Part shown: positions 22,836-35,100 of the stretch, piece after piece | How the letters are laid out: each line of letters begins with the position of its first letter | Numbering within the stretch: the stretch's first letter is position 1 | Source of the DNA: Aptenodytes patagonicus | Lineage: Eukaryota; Chordata; Aves; Sphenisciformes; Spheniscidae | Length of the DNA stretch: 64,000 bases | Direction: 5' to 3' | Assembly: GCF_965638725.1 (NCBI RefSeq) | Contig: NC_134949.1 | Location: 11,468,951 to 11,532,950, forward strand | Notes under the pieces: generated by a model | The model's database searches: none | What the model saw: the letters and a program-made list of their open reading frames with translations, nothing else | What the model was told of the DNA's origin: nothing | Program-made: the position numbers and the translations under genes

Positions 22836-24800
22836 GTTTTGGTTTTTTTAATTTTTATTTGGGGGCTGTAAGTAAATATTTCATATAAAACACACCCTAT
22901 TTTTATGAGAAGTTTTTACTTCTAGTACAAATTTCAAATGCAAATATGATTTAGTGAAATGCAACGTTTAGAAACAGTTTGGAATGAACACCCAGTGTTT
23001 TGAACTGTTCTGCTTTAATCTTACTCACTGCTCTGGGATAAATGATTGCCTCACCAGAATTATCTTGTAGAATGTGGATGAGGAGGCATCACAATCACCT
23101 TGATTGCCAAGTTTCTTAATGGAAAAAAAATGTGTCTTAGCAGTTAATTTTATTTAAAAAAAAAAACAACAAAATTAAGCTGACGCCAAATTCTTTAATT
23201 AAAGGCATCACTTCCAGCCATTAAGAGGGTCAGACTGGCATTCTGAAATGAAGAAAAAAGACTTTGCTTTAGAGTTACACGGTAAACGTGTGATGTATTA
23301 AAATTCACTTTCAACTATCTATTGTCTCAATTATTGTCTCCTTTTAGTATTTCCTTTGCAATTTCATAGTTCCTATATTGCTTTGCAAATGCAACTGAAA
23401 AAACAAGGTCTTGTAAATCCTTCCCTGAGAGTAATAGGCTTTCTCAGTCACCTGTTTTTCTGATCATTTGTTGTTGTTTCTTAGAATTTTTTTCTTTTGC
23501 TTAATACCATTTCCCTTTACCATTCTTAATGGAAAATACATTTGTTTTTAAAAGCTTCAAGTTATGCAGAATAAATCAACTTCTGTCAGCTCAGAATCAA
23601 TTAAATTGGGCAAATATTTGGCTTCTTTTAACATCTGTATAAATCAGGCTATATCTCTCAGTCTCCCAGCTTAAAGGAGCTGCAGAGTTAGATTTACAGG
23701 GATAAGAGAAATATGTGAGGCAAGTGTCTGATCGCTCATTCAGTTCAATGGCTGGGAACGATGAGGTTCGTTTTCTTCCCTTCTCATTTAATGGACTGAG
23801 AATGCAAAGTTTTGAACAGCAAAGGAAGAAGATAAATATCATGGTATATATGCACACAAAAATTAATAGTGTCACAGGAAACAAAGAGGGAAAGATAGTA
23901 GGATAGACGTATTCATAATCATGCAGTAATTTATTTTTAATGCAAAAAAGCATGTGTATTCAAAACACTGTACAATACATACATTAATATGTATGCCTGC
24001 GTTTTCTGCTTTTTGATCCCAAACATTTTACTAGGTGTGAACCTAAAACTGGTACAGAAACTCCTTGAAAACAACTACTGATCTCAGAAGATGACAAGAG
24101 TGGAGTTTCCTTATCCTCTACCGAGCCACAGCCAGCCGGGGAACGAAAGACAGTGTTTTCCTTGGGGCAAACACTGTCACACACTTCTTTGGCCTTTCTG
24201 GTGCATTTCAACGACACCGGATAGTTTGTAACACATTTAGTTTCTACAGTTCTTAGAAATTCCTCCTTGTCTGAAATAACCAGCCTGCATGCCTGTCATT
24301 GCAGTTTTCTGAGATAGTCTCCGTGTTAATATGTTGAGTGCTCTTACAAGGCACGATATCAAATTGTTATACAAAAATGTGAGCACTTGCACCTTCAGAA
24401 TGGCACTTTCTGGTTTTTCAATATCAACCAATTAAGATGTTACTTTCAAGGAGAGGCTTGGCATTTTTTCAAAAATTTACTTTTTGAGGCCTGAAAAGGA
24501 TTTAGTTGGCATGGAGAGCTGATCCCGGGCTTAGATTTTTCGATGGCTTCAACGTGAACACAGCTGGAATTTTTTAAGCTGATTCGGCTAAAAACCCACT
24601 TCCTGCCACTGTTGAAAATAATGCACCATCATTTTTTTTTTTTCCCCCTAAAGCAGACAAACCTACAGCAAAGACAAAGAGTTTAAAGCCCTCATAAGGT
24701 GTTTTATTGTGGTTTGTGTTATGGAAATAAAGCTGTGCATACATGGCTATAAAATATGAAAATTAATATGCCTGTAAAGCCATTACCTCTGATTTAATAA

Positions 24801-24826
24801 CTTATCATCTTTATAGCTTTGATAAG
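24801..24826. promoter_or_regulatory. Inverted pair of GATA-type sites
   Basis: CTTATCA at 24,801-24,807 and TGATAAG at 24,820-24,826 are perfect 7-bp inverted repeats around a 12-bp spacer, giving two head-to-head GATA motifs. GATA factors, GATA6 in particular, are known to activate SEMA3C in cardiac neural crest. A role for this site is inference only; such motifs also arise by chance. Confidence 0.3.
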
Positions 24827-25881
24827 TCCCTTTAAAATTAGAAGGATGTCAGCCATTCATTTCTCCAGTAGAAACCTTGTTTTTCTTACGGATACTTGCA
24901 AACATAAGACTTTTTCAAACATAATTTTCAAAAGTTGAGTAGGAGAAGAATCAAATGTCAGTGATTTTTATTTCATTGGATATTTCTTCAAACTGTCTCT
25001 TTACTATTCCCTGATCTCAGGTAACCGTGTTCTTAAGTTCACACAGGCAGTTGAAAAAGTCTGTTCCTAAAGTGGCAAAACTGCATAACATTGCAAAAAT
25101 AATTTGAAACTTTCAGATGCGGTCAGGTATACTACTATCTGCACTAACAGTGTTCAGAAAATGAAGCAAGGAGAAGACTTACAAACTTGGCCAGCATGGT
25201 TTGACCCACCAGCCAGGTCCAACAAACAACAGACCTTTATCCAGTCCGTCTTTTCCTTCAAGACAGGAGAGAATCTTTGCTTGCACAGTATGTGCTTCCT
25301 TAGCTGATGAATTCTTCCTCCCGCCCCAGCACCCTGAAGATGAGCAGTGAGTTTATGAAGCACTAGGATGGCACTTACAGAAGAGAAAACATGAGTCTTG
25401 CTGCATTTGTGTGTATATATGCAACTGGACTAGTAAAAGCTGCTGCTGTGTCCACTTCAACAAAAGCAGGCGCTGGGGGAGAGGGGCAAGCACAGGAATT
25501 CAGCATCTCCCCAGCAGCTGGGAAGAGCAGACCACCCTGATGCAGGAGCTCTGAAGAGGGTTTTATAGAAGAAGGTTGTGCCAGCTGAATCAATACTAGG
25601 GCAGGTTTCATACCTACCGTGGTAATCTGCGTAGATGTGTTGGGGGAAGTGATCTAATAGAATTAAATATTTTTGTTTTTTTAAAAACAACCTTTCCTGA
25701 GTTGGATTTGTTTGCAAATACAGGAATCTGCCACAAAATATTACTTAATTTCCATTTGCTATTTCAAAAAAAAAGGATACATTTCATTCCAGATTCTCAG
25801 GGTGTCATTGCCAAAGAACTTTCCCTCATAAGAGCACCCCAGATACATCCAGCACTGGGGTACAGTGATGAGATCCCTCTC

Positions 25882-25981
25882 CGTTATTATTATTATTATA
25901 TTTGTGCTTCTATTGAGTGTGTTTTTATTGGTATTGGTATTTTGGTACTGGTATTGGAATTAGTATTGGTATTGGTATTGG
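25882..25981. repeat. (ATT)n followed by degenerate (TATTGG)n
   Basis: A short run of ATT units at about 25,883-25,900 is followed, after a unique stretch, by imperfect TATTGG/TATTTTGG units at 25,927-25,981. The reading frame through it (Val-Leu repeats) is an artefact of the repeat. Confidence 0.8.
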
Positions 25982-26929
25982 AGTCAGGCATTGAATGGTG
26001 GTTATGAGACATCCTGGCCTTCTCCTTGTATACTCAGTTCCTCTCTTATCTTGTCCTTGAAGAGGTGAAAGAAGTCTGCCTGGACTTGTCCAACAGGCAA
26101 GCAGCTGAGTTTTTTCTTTTCACTCTGCGTGGTGACTGTGAAGGACCTTTCCTTTAAGTTTATTCTCTTTCTACACATGAGGGGACAATGGCATTGGGAG
26201 GGGTATATGGCTTGCTTATGGCTGTTGAAAGCTTCCCTAGCCAGCTGGAGAAAGCTCCCTTTCAGATCAGGTTGGATGTGAGAGAAAACATCTAAGATCA
26301 ACTAAACTTGAGTTTGTGTGTAACATCAATAAACCACACCACTCTGAATAAACAAGGTGGCCACTCACTGTTTACTCGTCCCTTTGCTTATTTTTCCTGC
26401 TCTGTGTCTGTGATAGCCCCAACCTGTTTGCTGAGCAGCTGAAAATTAGTTTTGTTCAAACTGGGTCTAATTCTTGGTGGATAGGTATGAGTCCTATGTG
26501 GAAATGTGTGAGAGAGAAATAGCAGATTGTGGGACATTTTTTCTCTAAAAGGCCCTTTCAAGAAAGCAACTATTTCTCTGTGGAGAGTGAGGGGGTGATG
26601 TGGCCAAGAGGTGAAAGGGTCTTGTGGAGATTACTCACAGGCACAAGGAATTGGGATGAAGTTACTCCACCCCATCTCACGTTGTATGAGAATATTCAGC
26701 CATAATGTCTGCTGTAGAGGTAATCTCCAGCTCCTTTGAAGCTGGCTTCAGATCTGATACCAGATCTTCTCATGCTGAAGAAAGTACATGTGTCTATTCT
26801 CTTTAGGATCAGTTAGGAGGCAAAATACTAATTTTCTACACAGGAATTGAGCATGATTCTGGCCTACTGTGTCATTTACATGTTAAAGTTTTCTGCAATC
26901 GTGCCAATTTATTTGTTTTGATTTGTGGA

Positions 26930-27475
26930 GAGATCAGGGAAAGAGATCACTGTGTCCAGTTTTGGGCCCTCCCAGCATAAGAGGTGCTGGTGAAATGGAA
27001 GAAGCCCGGTGAGGGGCTGCTAAGCTGTTATGGGTGCTGGAGCATGTGGCGGACAAGAAGAGGCTGGGACAGCTGAGTTTTTTCAGCCTGGAGAGGGGAA
27101 GGCTAAGGGGCATCTCGTGGCTGTCTTCAACTGTCTGATGGGGAGTGTATAGAGAGGACAGAGCCAGACTCTTCTGAGAGGTGCACAGTGTCAGGAACAA
27201 AAGGCAAAAGTCTCAAGTTTTAGCAAAAGAAATTCTGTTTAGATGGTAGGACATTTTTCTTTTTTTTTTTCCACCATGAGCATAGTGAGACGTTACAACC
27301 TTTACAACCTAAACAGGTTGTACAGGACAGCAATGGGCTATCCATCACTCCAGGTATTCAAAACTCAGCTAGATGAGGTCCTGTGTAAACCCATCTCACT
27401 TCAGTAGCTAGCCCTGTTTTGAGCAGGATTTTGGCCGACATAACCTTCAGGTGCTTTGTGGTTCTTTGATTTTAT
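26930..27475 (+). mobile_element. Degenerate CR1 LINE 3' fragment
   Basis: On the plus strand the sequence carries recognisable CR1 blocks in the right order: TGTCCAGTTTTGGGC, GAGGGGCTGCTAAGCTG, GCTGGGACAGCTGAGTTTTTT with CAGCCTGGAGAGG, then AGAGGACAGAGCCAGACTCTTC and, nearer the end, CACTCCAGGTATTCAAAACTC and GAGCAGGATTTTGG. It is heavily mutated, with an inserted T-rich stretch near 27,260 and only a weak tail (GGTTCTTTGATTT). This is an old copy in the opposite orientation to those at 22 and 29 kb. Its ends are approximate. Confidence 0.85.
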
Positions 27476-28780
27476 CAGCAATCAGCAGGTGTGAGTATTA
27501 AGAAGTTGGTATCTATTTTGGCAGTGTTTCCAGCACAGCTTATCTACTAAAGCAGTTCTGAAGAAGAAAGTTAGCTTTTCTCAAAAAGGTCAGAAATCTG
27601 ACCCAAACGACCTGGCAGCCTGTGTTCACAATGGAAGCTATAAACACTCAACATCGGGAATTTTTATTTAGATGCCTACTGCAAATTATTGTGCCTAAAG
27701 TGTGGGTTTCCAAGCTTGAAACGTTGCATGTTGTGTAAATTGTTTTCTTACAGCTTAATACAATAGATTTCCCTGGTGTGGAAGGGAAAAACATAGTCTG
27801 TCTGTAGCTGCACAGTAAAATATAAAAATTCCTCTTCTAAGGAATGTCAGAAATGCTAGATATGCAGCATTACATGAAATGATATGAAAGCAATGTCAGA
27901 TGATTCTACCTGTATTTTCTGTCCATAATCTCCTTTGTTCTCTTGTTTAAGAAAAAGAGATTGCCTTGTTGTTGTTAAAGTGAGCTAATTCATTCATTAT
28001 GGTGGAGTGTGCAGAATGTAACTAAGTTTACAGGTGCAGAATTTATTTATTTATTTTTAAAATTCTGTTGAAGTCCTTTAATACCAAATTAAAATTAAGC
28101 TTAAATTAAATAAGTGACATTTCTGACCAAATTTCACAGTATACATTTGGTCTCAGAACAGATATTAGATCTTTACTTATGGTGACATCTGGTTCTAGTT
28201 TATTTTCAAAGTTTGTATCTGTACATGTGTATAGTGTTACATAGAACAGATAAACCAGACTTCTACAGTACATACTGTGTTTGTGGAGGTATATGTGTCT
28301 ACTTCTGGGCAAGTTCTATGTTATCTGATGTATGGCAGATGTATAGCAAAAAAAAGTTTGCAAAACTGATATTAAAATGGCAAAGTCCAGAGTAAAAAAA
28401 TTCTAAACTACCTGGCCACATCCTGTTTCATATGCATATCATCCTAAATTGGCCCAAGCTATGGTATTTTCTTTCTTTTCAGTGGCTGAGTATGCAGGCT
28501 TGAGCTCTGTTCTTTAATGATAAATGTGCATACACACATACACATACATGCATGCACAACCAGCATATAAAAAACTAGTAATATGATATGTGCTTCTGAG
28601 CTTATTCTTTTCAGTCATGTGATTGATACTGTATTATTCTGAATATTTGAAAAAGTCATTAAAAGTGTATTGATTGTTAGGCTGTACAGACTTGGGGAAA
28701 CTTTCTTTAACCTCTCTGAAATGCTGTAATGGTCTCTTACTGACATTATTTAACAAAAACACTGTATTTTTCTTGTCTTC
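27476..28780 (+). other. SEMA3C: SEMA3C intron 2, segment 3
   Basis: AT-rich with no recognisable exon. It includes a short (TTTA)n run near 28,042-28,057 and a CA/TACA-rich run at 28,528-28,558. Confidence 0.6.
28528..28558. repeat. (CA/TACA)n microsatellite
   Basis: Imperfect CATACACA units on the plus strand, about 30 bp long. Confidence 0.7.
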
Positions 28781-29180
28781 CATAGAATCACAGAATCATG
28801 TGGGTTGGAAGGGACCTCCAGCCAACATCCTGCTCAAAGCAGGTCTGATTAGATCAGGTTGCTCTGAGACATGTCCACTTCAGTCTTGAATAACTCCAAG
28901 GGTGGGAATCCCACCCTTTAATGTCAAGGTGCCAGTAGGTCATTGTACACAGCAATAAGATTTCTCCTTTTCCTTTGCTTCTTAAAACTGAACAAACCCA
29001 GTTCTCTCATCTCTCCATGTATGCTACGTGCTCCAGAAACCTTATTTGTTCTTTGGCTTATTTTTAGTCTTGGAAAGTGATTCTTCCATGCTAATGGTGA
29101 GCTGCTCACTTCAGTAATTGCTCACCATCTCTTCACCCCTCTCCAGGCTCATCTCCTCATATAATATGAACAGAGTCTGG
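28781..29180 (-). mobile_element. Degenerate CR1 LINE 3' fragment
   Basis: The plus strand begins CATAGAATCACAGAATCATG, which is the reverse of a CR1 tail, followed by GGTTGGAAGGGACCTC and AGGTTGCTCTGAGAC. The minus-strand translation retains pieces such as MRELGLFSFKKQRKRRNLIA, matching the CR1 motif [17 protein letters not shown]. It is older and more decayed than the 22-kb copy. The 5' end near 29,180 is uncertain. Confidence 0.85.
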
Positions 29181-32100
29181 CTCTGTATTACAATAGTTCA
29201 TCATTCAGCCACTTTAAAACTGAGTAAGATCAGAATCAGAATCATATATCTGTCTGCGTGTGTACTTAATTATTAAGTTATTTTCGTGTCCAGCTGGGGA
29301 AGAAGGAGGAGGATCTCGTGGGCTACAGTGGGGTTAGAGTCAACTATAGAGCTTTTTTCCAGACAGTGTGAACAAACGTGAGCGTTGTGTCCCATGGCAG
29401 TTGTTGAGTATTTCTTGAGGCTGGAAATCATGGTATCATGAGGAACTCACCTGCCAGCCATTTTTAAAGAAGTTTCTCTATAACTTTCTGAGGATGCCTT
29501 TTGATTCCTGCCCATAACTCAATTCATATACACAGTTTAAAAGGAAAAGCCTGTGTATCCATTACCAGTTCCCTATTAATTTACATTTTGGGTATTAATT
29601 CTTGTCAATAGGGGAAGCCAAAGCATTGTGTCATTTTGGTAATACCAAAATAGGAGCAAAATAGCTTGTATATGAATACTAAAATAGAAAATATCTCAAT
29701 TCATTGCTTTAGACTCTACTTTGTGCAGAAAAATTCATTCTCTGTGTGGTAAAGGAGGGGTGGATTTTGTCTGTAAAGAGGTATTCATTTTCATTTGATC
29801 TGCCTTAATCCTGAGGATGTGGGTTTAGATCCCAGAGCCACTGAAAATATTAGCTTGATGCTTCCATCAGCCTTCAAAAGCTCTGTGATTGAAAGCTCTC
29901 AGCAGCTGTTATCTACTATAATAAATGCCAATGATAAAAAGGACTAGACGAGATGAAGATTTTTTTTGAAGAACAAATAAAACTATTTTCTTTCTAAATT
30001 AAGTTAGGAAAAAAATCCTTTGATGATTTCTTTATTGACAGAAAATACCAACAAGATTGTTCTTGAATAAAGCAATTGTTCTTTTCCACAAATATTGCTT
30101 AGGATTTGGGGGTCACAGTTCATAGCAAAATATGCTGCCTCTGTTTGCCCAGCTGCCACACCTTCTCTGCCTTGTCTCCTCCTGCACGTGAAAAAAGAGG
30201 CTGAAAGCAAGGTAAAGGGAATAACAGATTTAGTGCTGCTCTGCTTGTAGACCATAATTAGTGTAAAAGGTGTTACAGGATTAAGACTTTTTGCTTCCAT
30301 GTACATATCCCACCCGACAGGAATTCTACCCTAGTATTTAGCACAGGGAAGAGGGCATAGTCTCTCGGTGTGGTGGTGGCTAGATAGCGACATGCAACTG
30401 TGATCCAGAATGCAGGAATAAGTCTTGCAAGTTTTTTTTATTATGGGGTTTTTGGGTTTTTTTACTGTTAAGTCAGGGTTGCAACAACTGAAAACTGCTC
30501 CTCCAGCATAAACAGCGCATTCTAGATAGAATGGGCCCTCAGAAAGACGCAAGCCAAAATGTCAAAACGAAGGGAAACTCTTATGGAGAAAAAGGACATG
30601 GAAAGGCTGTTTCTTCCAGTTTTCATTCTGAGTTCAATTTTATGGATGTTGCACACAAATTAAAGTAAGATTGTGTTACAGAACTTTGTGTTACAAAACC
30701 TTATGGTACAAAACTTTAAAAAAAAAATCCGTATTCATGTCTGTGTCTCCATACACTTCGAACAGATGCATTTTAATTTCAAAATGGTCTGCAGAGATTT
30801 ATCCACAGCGTATAGCTTGCATTGCAGCAGTCTTTCTCTGCCTTACATGTTTCCATTTTGTTTTGGCAAAACAAAAGGAAACAACAACTAAAAAGAAATT
30901 TCATTTTGTGGGGGGGAAAAACCAAAAACAAAGCATAAATCCTTCTGAAGTCCAGTGATGTTACTGAACTTTGGATCATGATCATATTTTCCAATAGGTT
31001 CAGTATTTCAATTAGAAATCTACATTTAATCACTCTCCACCCTAAAAGAAGGTGTGCAGTTATGAACGCAGTGATACATGACAGTGTTCAAGGATTTTTT
31101 TCACTGCAAGAGAGTATTCAATTTTCCAGTGAAAGTTAGAATGAAAAAAAAAAGGATTAGAATTAGTTTCTCTGTGTTTATATTTTTTTACCATTTTTTC
31201 TTACGTTCCAACTTCAGCATAAAGCGTTTATCCAGTTCAGAGGTTTCAAAGCCCGTGCAAGTGGGGGTGCATTAACAGGGTGGCTCTTACACATCTCAGG
31301 ACAGGCCTGGCTGCTCCCTTGGAAATGATGAAAAGGGTACATGTTTGCTGCTGTCCCTTCTTCACTGCCCATGCCAGTAATTACCACTTTGTATTATTTA
31401 TAGAGACAGGGTTGGTTTGCAGGTTTGTGTTTTCCTTTTTTTCTCTTTAGCCACTACCCCACACGACTGCACCCAAGCTTTTTGTTGAGGTTTGTCTGGT
31501 GGAAGCAGAATGAAAGATTTTTGTGTACTTTGCCATCTTATGACAACTGGCAGCAACTGAAACGAGGCATGTTAAGCAACTACCACAAAAAGAAATCAGT
31601 AATTTACAAGTTCAGACAAAGGTTAAAGAGACAGACCTTCTCTGTAATTGTGCTGTCTCATACAGTTAGTTAATATTTTTACATTTGAGAATATTTAATT
31701 TTTCTAATTGAGGGAATGTTACACTACAGTTCAGAAGAGAAGGTGAAATCAAAAGCAAAATACTCTCTTTCAGCAGAGCAGTGCTAACGCTTGTGTTAGT
31801 CAGTGGGAATAATATGGGGGTGGATGGGAAGCAATAATTCATTACTGTCTCTCCTGCAGTCAATTAAATATGTCTCATACCTAACTGACTAAAGCTGCCT
31901 TTTTTCCATTATGATAATAAGAATCTTCTGAAACAGACTCAGAGTAGGACCATTTCTCCCAGCATCTCAAATCTTTAGAGGAAGGGAAAAAGTAAAACCC
32001 AAATGCCAGCCTTACCAGTTTGAGTTTGATTATACAGAGACAAAATCAAATAAAGATTTTTCAAAATGAAAGGAAGAACAAACCCCTCAGCTACCGAGTG

Positions 32101-35100
32101 TCTTTAATGAAAACAATCTCAATACTTCAAGGTTTCATAAGAAACATGAGATACCTAGAAATGTTTATAAACTTTTTAATACTGCTAGTATATATGTGGC
32201 CATTTGTGCTAATGCTGCCTCCTTATTCACAGGGGTGTTGGAAAAATAAAATTTATTAGTGACTCTGAGACTTGCAAATACCTGTTATGAGGACTGGGGC
32301 GGCGGGGGTAACTGTATCCTCTGCAAATACAAATTTGAATTTCTATAGCTGCTAAAGTTTTTCTTCCTACCCTGATGTTGACTCCTGTTAATAGCTAGAC
32401 CCACTGAATCTTAAACAGTGCAACGCATTCAAGAAATTTTCACGTTTTTAAAACCATGGATCAGAAAGCTGATGATCTGCTGTGTAGCTACAAGTTTAAC
32501 AGATGAAGATCCTATGTGAAATCATAGATCGTCTCATGTAGCGAAGAAGGAGTTCCTGCTTTCTGCACCCTTCCCCTATCCCCAATTTGGCTGCCTTTCG
32601 AATAGTATAATTATAGAAGGATTTCATTGAGCTGATGTCTTTAATGTCCTTCTCTTTCTATTAAATCTATTGTTATTTATTTCTAAGCTCCTTAAGAGAC
32701 TGAGTACTATTTTGCCAGGCTAAAATGTGCATTGCCCTGACAATTCTTCACACTTACTGTCTCCTCCAATTTGATTCACATTTGCTCCCTTCTATATCTA
32801 GTCCCCTGTCCAAGTTAAAAAGTAAAATAAAGTAGAGGAGATGTTTGGGCCTCTGAACACATTGCTGAAAGGTTCCTTTTTTTACACACAAGTGTTCAGA
32901 GTATTTCTCACAGAAGAATAGCATAAATTATGGAGATTGTGTTCACAGAACAGTGAATGGTATTGTCAGTTTTCTTAGGAAAAACTAATGGGATTGTAAA
33001 GAAATACTATCTACTTTATTAGAGTAAAATTTGACAGCTGGAAAAACAAGGGCAATAGGCTGGCTTCCATTTTCCATTGATTTTAGCCCCCAACATTCAG
33101 AAGACTTCCTTTTCTGCAAAACCACATTCACACTGCCTACACACGAACACACAATGCTCTTTTGCTTCAAGCCAGAGGCAGATTAAACTTCATTAGGAGA
33201 CTAAAGCTTAAGGAAAATTCAAACTGTAACAGATAGTAATTTGACAAATAAAGAGTTAGGGTTTGTTTTACTAAAGCCAAAAATAAAGGCTAGAGCAAGG
33301 TTCCCATGGCTCTTTTGTGCCTTTAACAACTGGGTAGGAATACAGTCACTTTTCAGAGTCTGGTTTACATACCATATAAGCCTGGTAGCCACATGCCATG
33401 GCTTTTTTAATGCGCTTAAGCACCCAGTGGAAGCACACATATCTCATTAAATAAACAAAAATATGCATATAAAGTGTGTACCTTAAAGCAAGAAATAAGA
33501 ACTGGAACAAGAATATGTGTTCAAAGTAGTCTTAGGTAGATGCACTAGTAGCTCAGCTTAAAAATAACAAGAATGAATTTTATGTCTGGATAGATTGGAT
33601 TAACTTTCTGTAACAACATTAAATTCTCACCCAAGCATCCTCATAGTTACACACTTTCCCAGGCCTTGCTAGCTCTAGGATAAAGGATGGATCATTGCAG
33701 TTGAGTGACAGATACCTGTGGTAACCGATGAGCTGTGATTTGAGAACTTAAGTTGTTCTCACTCCACTAGCGAACTGTGTAATGGCTAACACGCAGTGGC
33801 ACAATCATGTACAAATCTCTAACATTAATACCTGAAAACTTTTTATTAATATATATCAGATGAGCTTCAACAGACAATTTACCAATGAATGATGCTACTT
33901 GCTATATGTTATATGCTGGAATGCACAACATACTAGATAGTGACTGCATGCAAACAGTATTACAAAGTGAGGGCTAATACAACAAAGGCATAACGTCCTG
34001 AAATGTCTGGCAAAAACAGTATGTGACTGGCTCCTGGAGTGGAATTCAAAGCCTGCGTTAGGTGTCTGTGCCTGCTCTTGAGCCCATGGGGAGCATTAGG
34101 CACCTCAGGTTGGGAGCTGAAGCAACCCTGTCAAATAAACAAATGCTGCCAAAAATCGTCATGCTTCTTTAAACATTACCTGGAAGTAGCTAGGGTAGAA
34201 TCTTTGAGGACAGGAATAGGACACAAATCTTGGTATTTAGTTGTCTTACTCAGGTCTGCAGAGAGGTACCTCCGTCAGCCCGGAATCCACACGAAGGGTC
34301 ATTGCCTGAAGAGAAATGTTTGCATAGTTTACATTCAAAGAACTGAGCAGAGATTACTTTCTTTTCTTCATTGTATATAATGAAGAGAGAAAAAGAAGTT
34401 TTAATTTCCATCTTAATTTGGAAGCAAAGAGGCAGAAGTTCCAATGCCATCCCATGTTTCTTAAATAACTGTTGTAAGTAGGAGACATAAGTTAAGGTAA
34501 TCAAAGAAGTGTACTTTTCACTGCTCTCTTTAAGCTCTGCCACTACACACAAAAAATAATGCAGAATGAACTGAACTGGACTGAGAAGCATAAAGAGCAG
34601 TAGATTAGATCTGAGTCCTAGCTGCAGTTTCTTGTTTTCATAATTGCAACTTTATTTTATAGTATCTGGTAGCTCTGTAAAACAGAGAAGCTGTCCATTA
34701 GGAGCAGCCTTTGGGACGGTGGAAGGCCAGAGCTGTGGCCAGCTGCTGTTCCATTCTTCACATCCACCAGATGATTCCTGTAGCCTACTGAAGGGGGACA
34801 TTAGCGACCTGGCCCCAAAATCTTCTCTTTGACTGTCTTCTGCACAGATTAGGCCTCATAGATTAGCTGTTGTGTTGCATCTCCAAGGCTGGAGACACAT
34901 CTAATTTTGGAAGGCTGCTAACACTTTGGCCTGGCTTTAGGCTGGCTCACAGATGCCAAAACTGATTTAAATTTGTTCATGTTGCCAGAACACACTCCTG
35001 TGCTTGGAGTTTTTAAGTTCTTGCTGTTATGAGTGAACAATTCTGTCATTTCTAGATGCTAGTGATACCCAAATGCTGCATACAGACATACAGAGATGCC

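Larger units (their letters stand above)
22847..26894 (+). other. SEMA3C: SEMA3C intron 2, segment 2
   Basis: No exon recognised. Between about 24,690 and 24,860 is a stretch with many TAAT, TTTAA and GATA-type motifs, including an inverted pair of GATAAG sites (24,801-24,826). A degenerate hexamer repeat lies at 25,927-25,981. The 77-residue minus-strand frame at 23,984-24,217 has no ATG at its start and no acceptor, so it is not called. Confidence 0.6.

Noticed and set aside
23984..24217. 77-residue minus-strand frame with several cysteines
   Set aside because: It reads like a possible secreted domain, but it begins at GTG, not ATG. There is no acceptor upstream, and I recognise no family.
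34644..34832. Small frame near 34.7 kb as a possible SEMA3C exon
   Set aside because: The translation does not resemble the sema domain start or any other part of SEMA3C, and the reading phase and splice sites do not fit.
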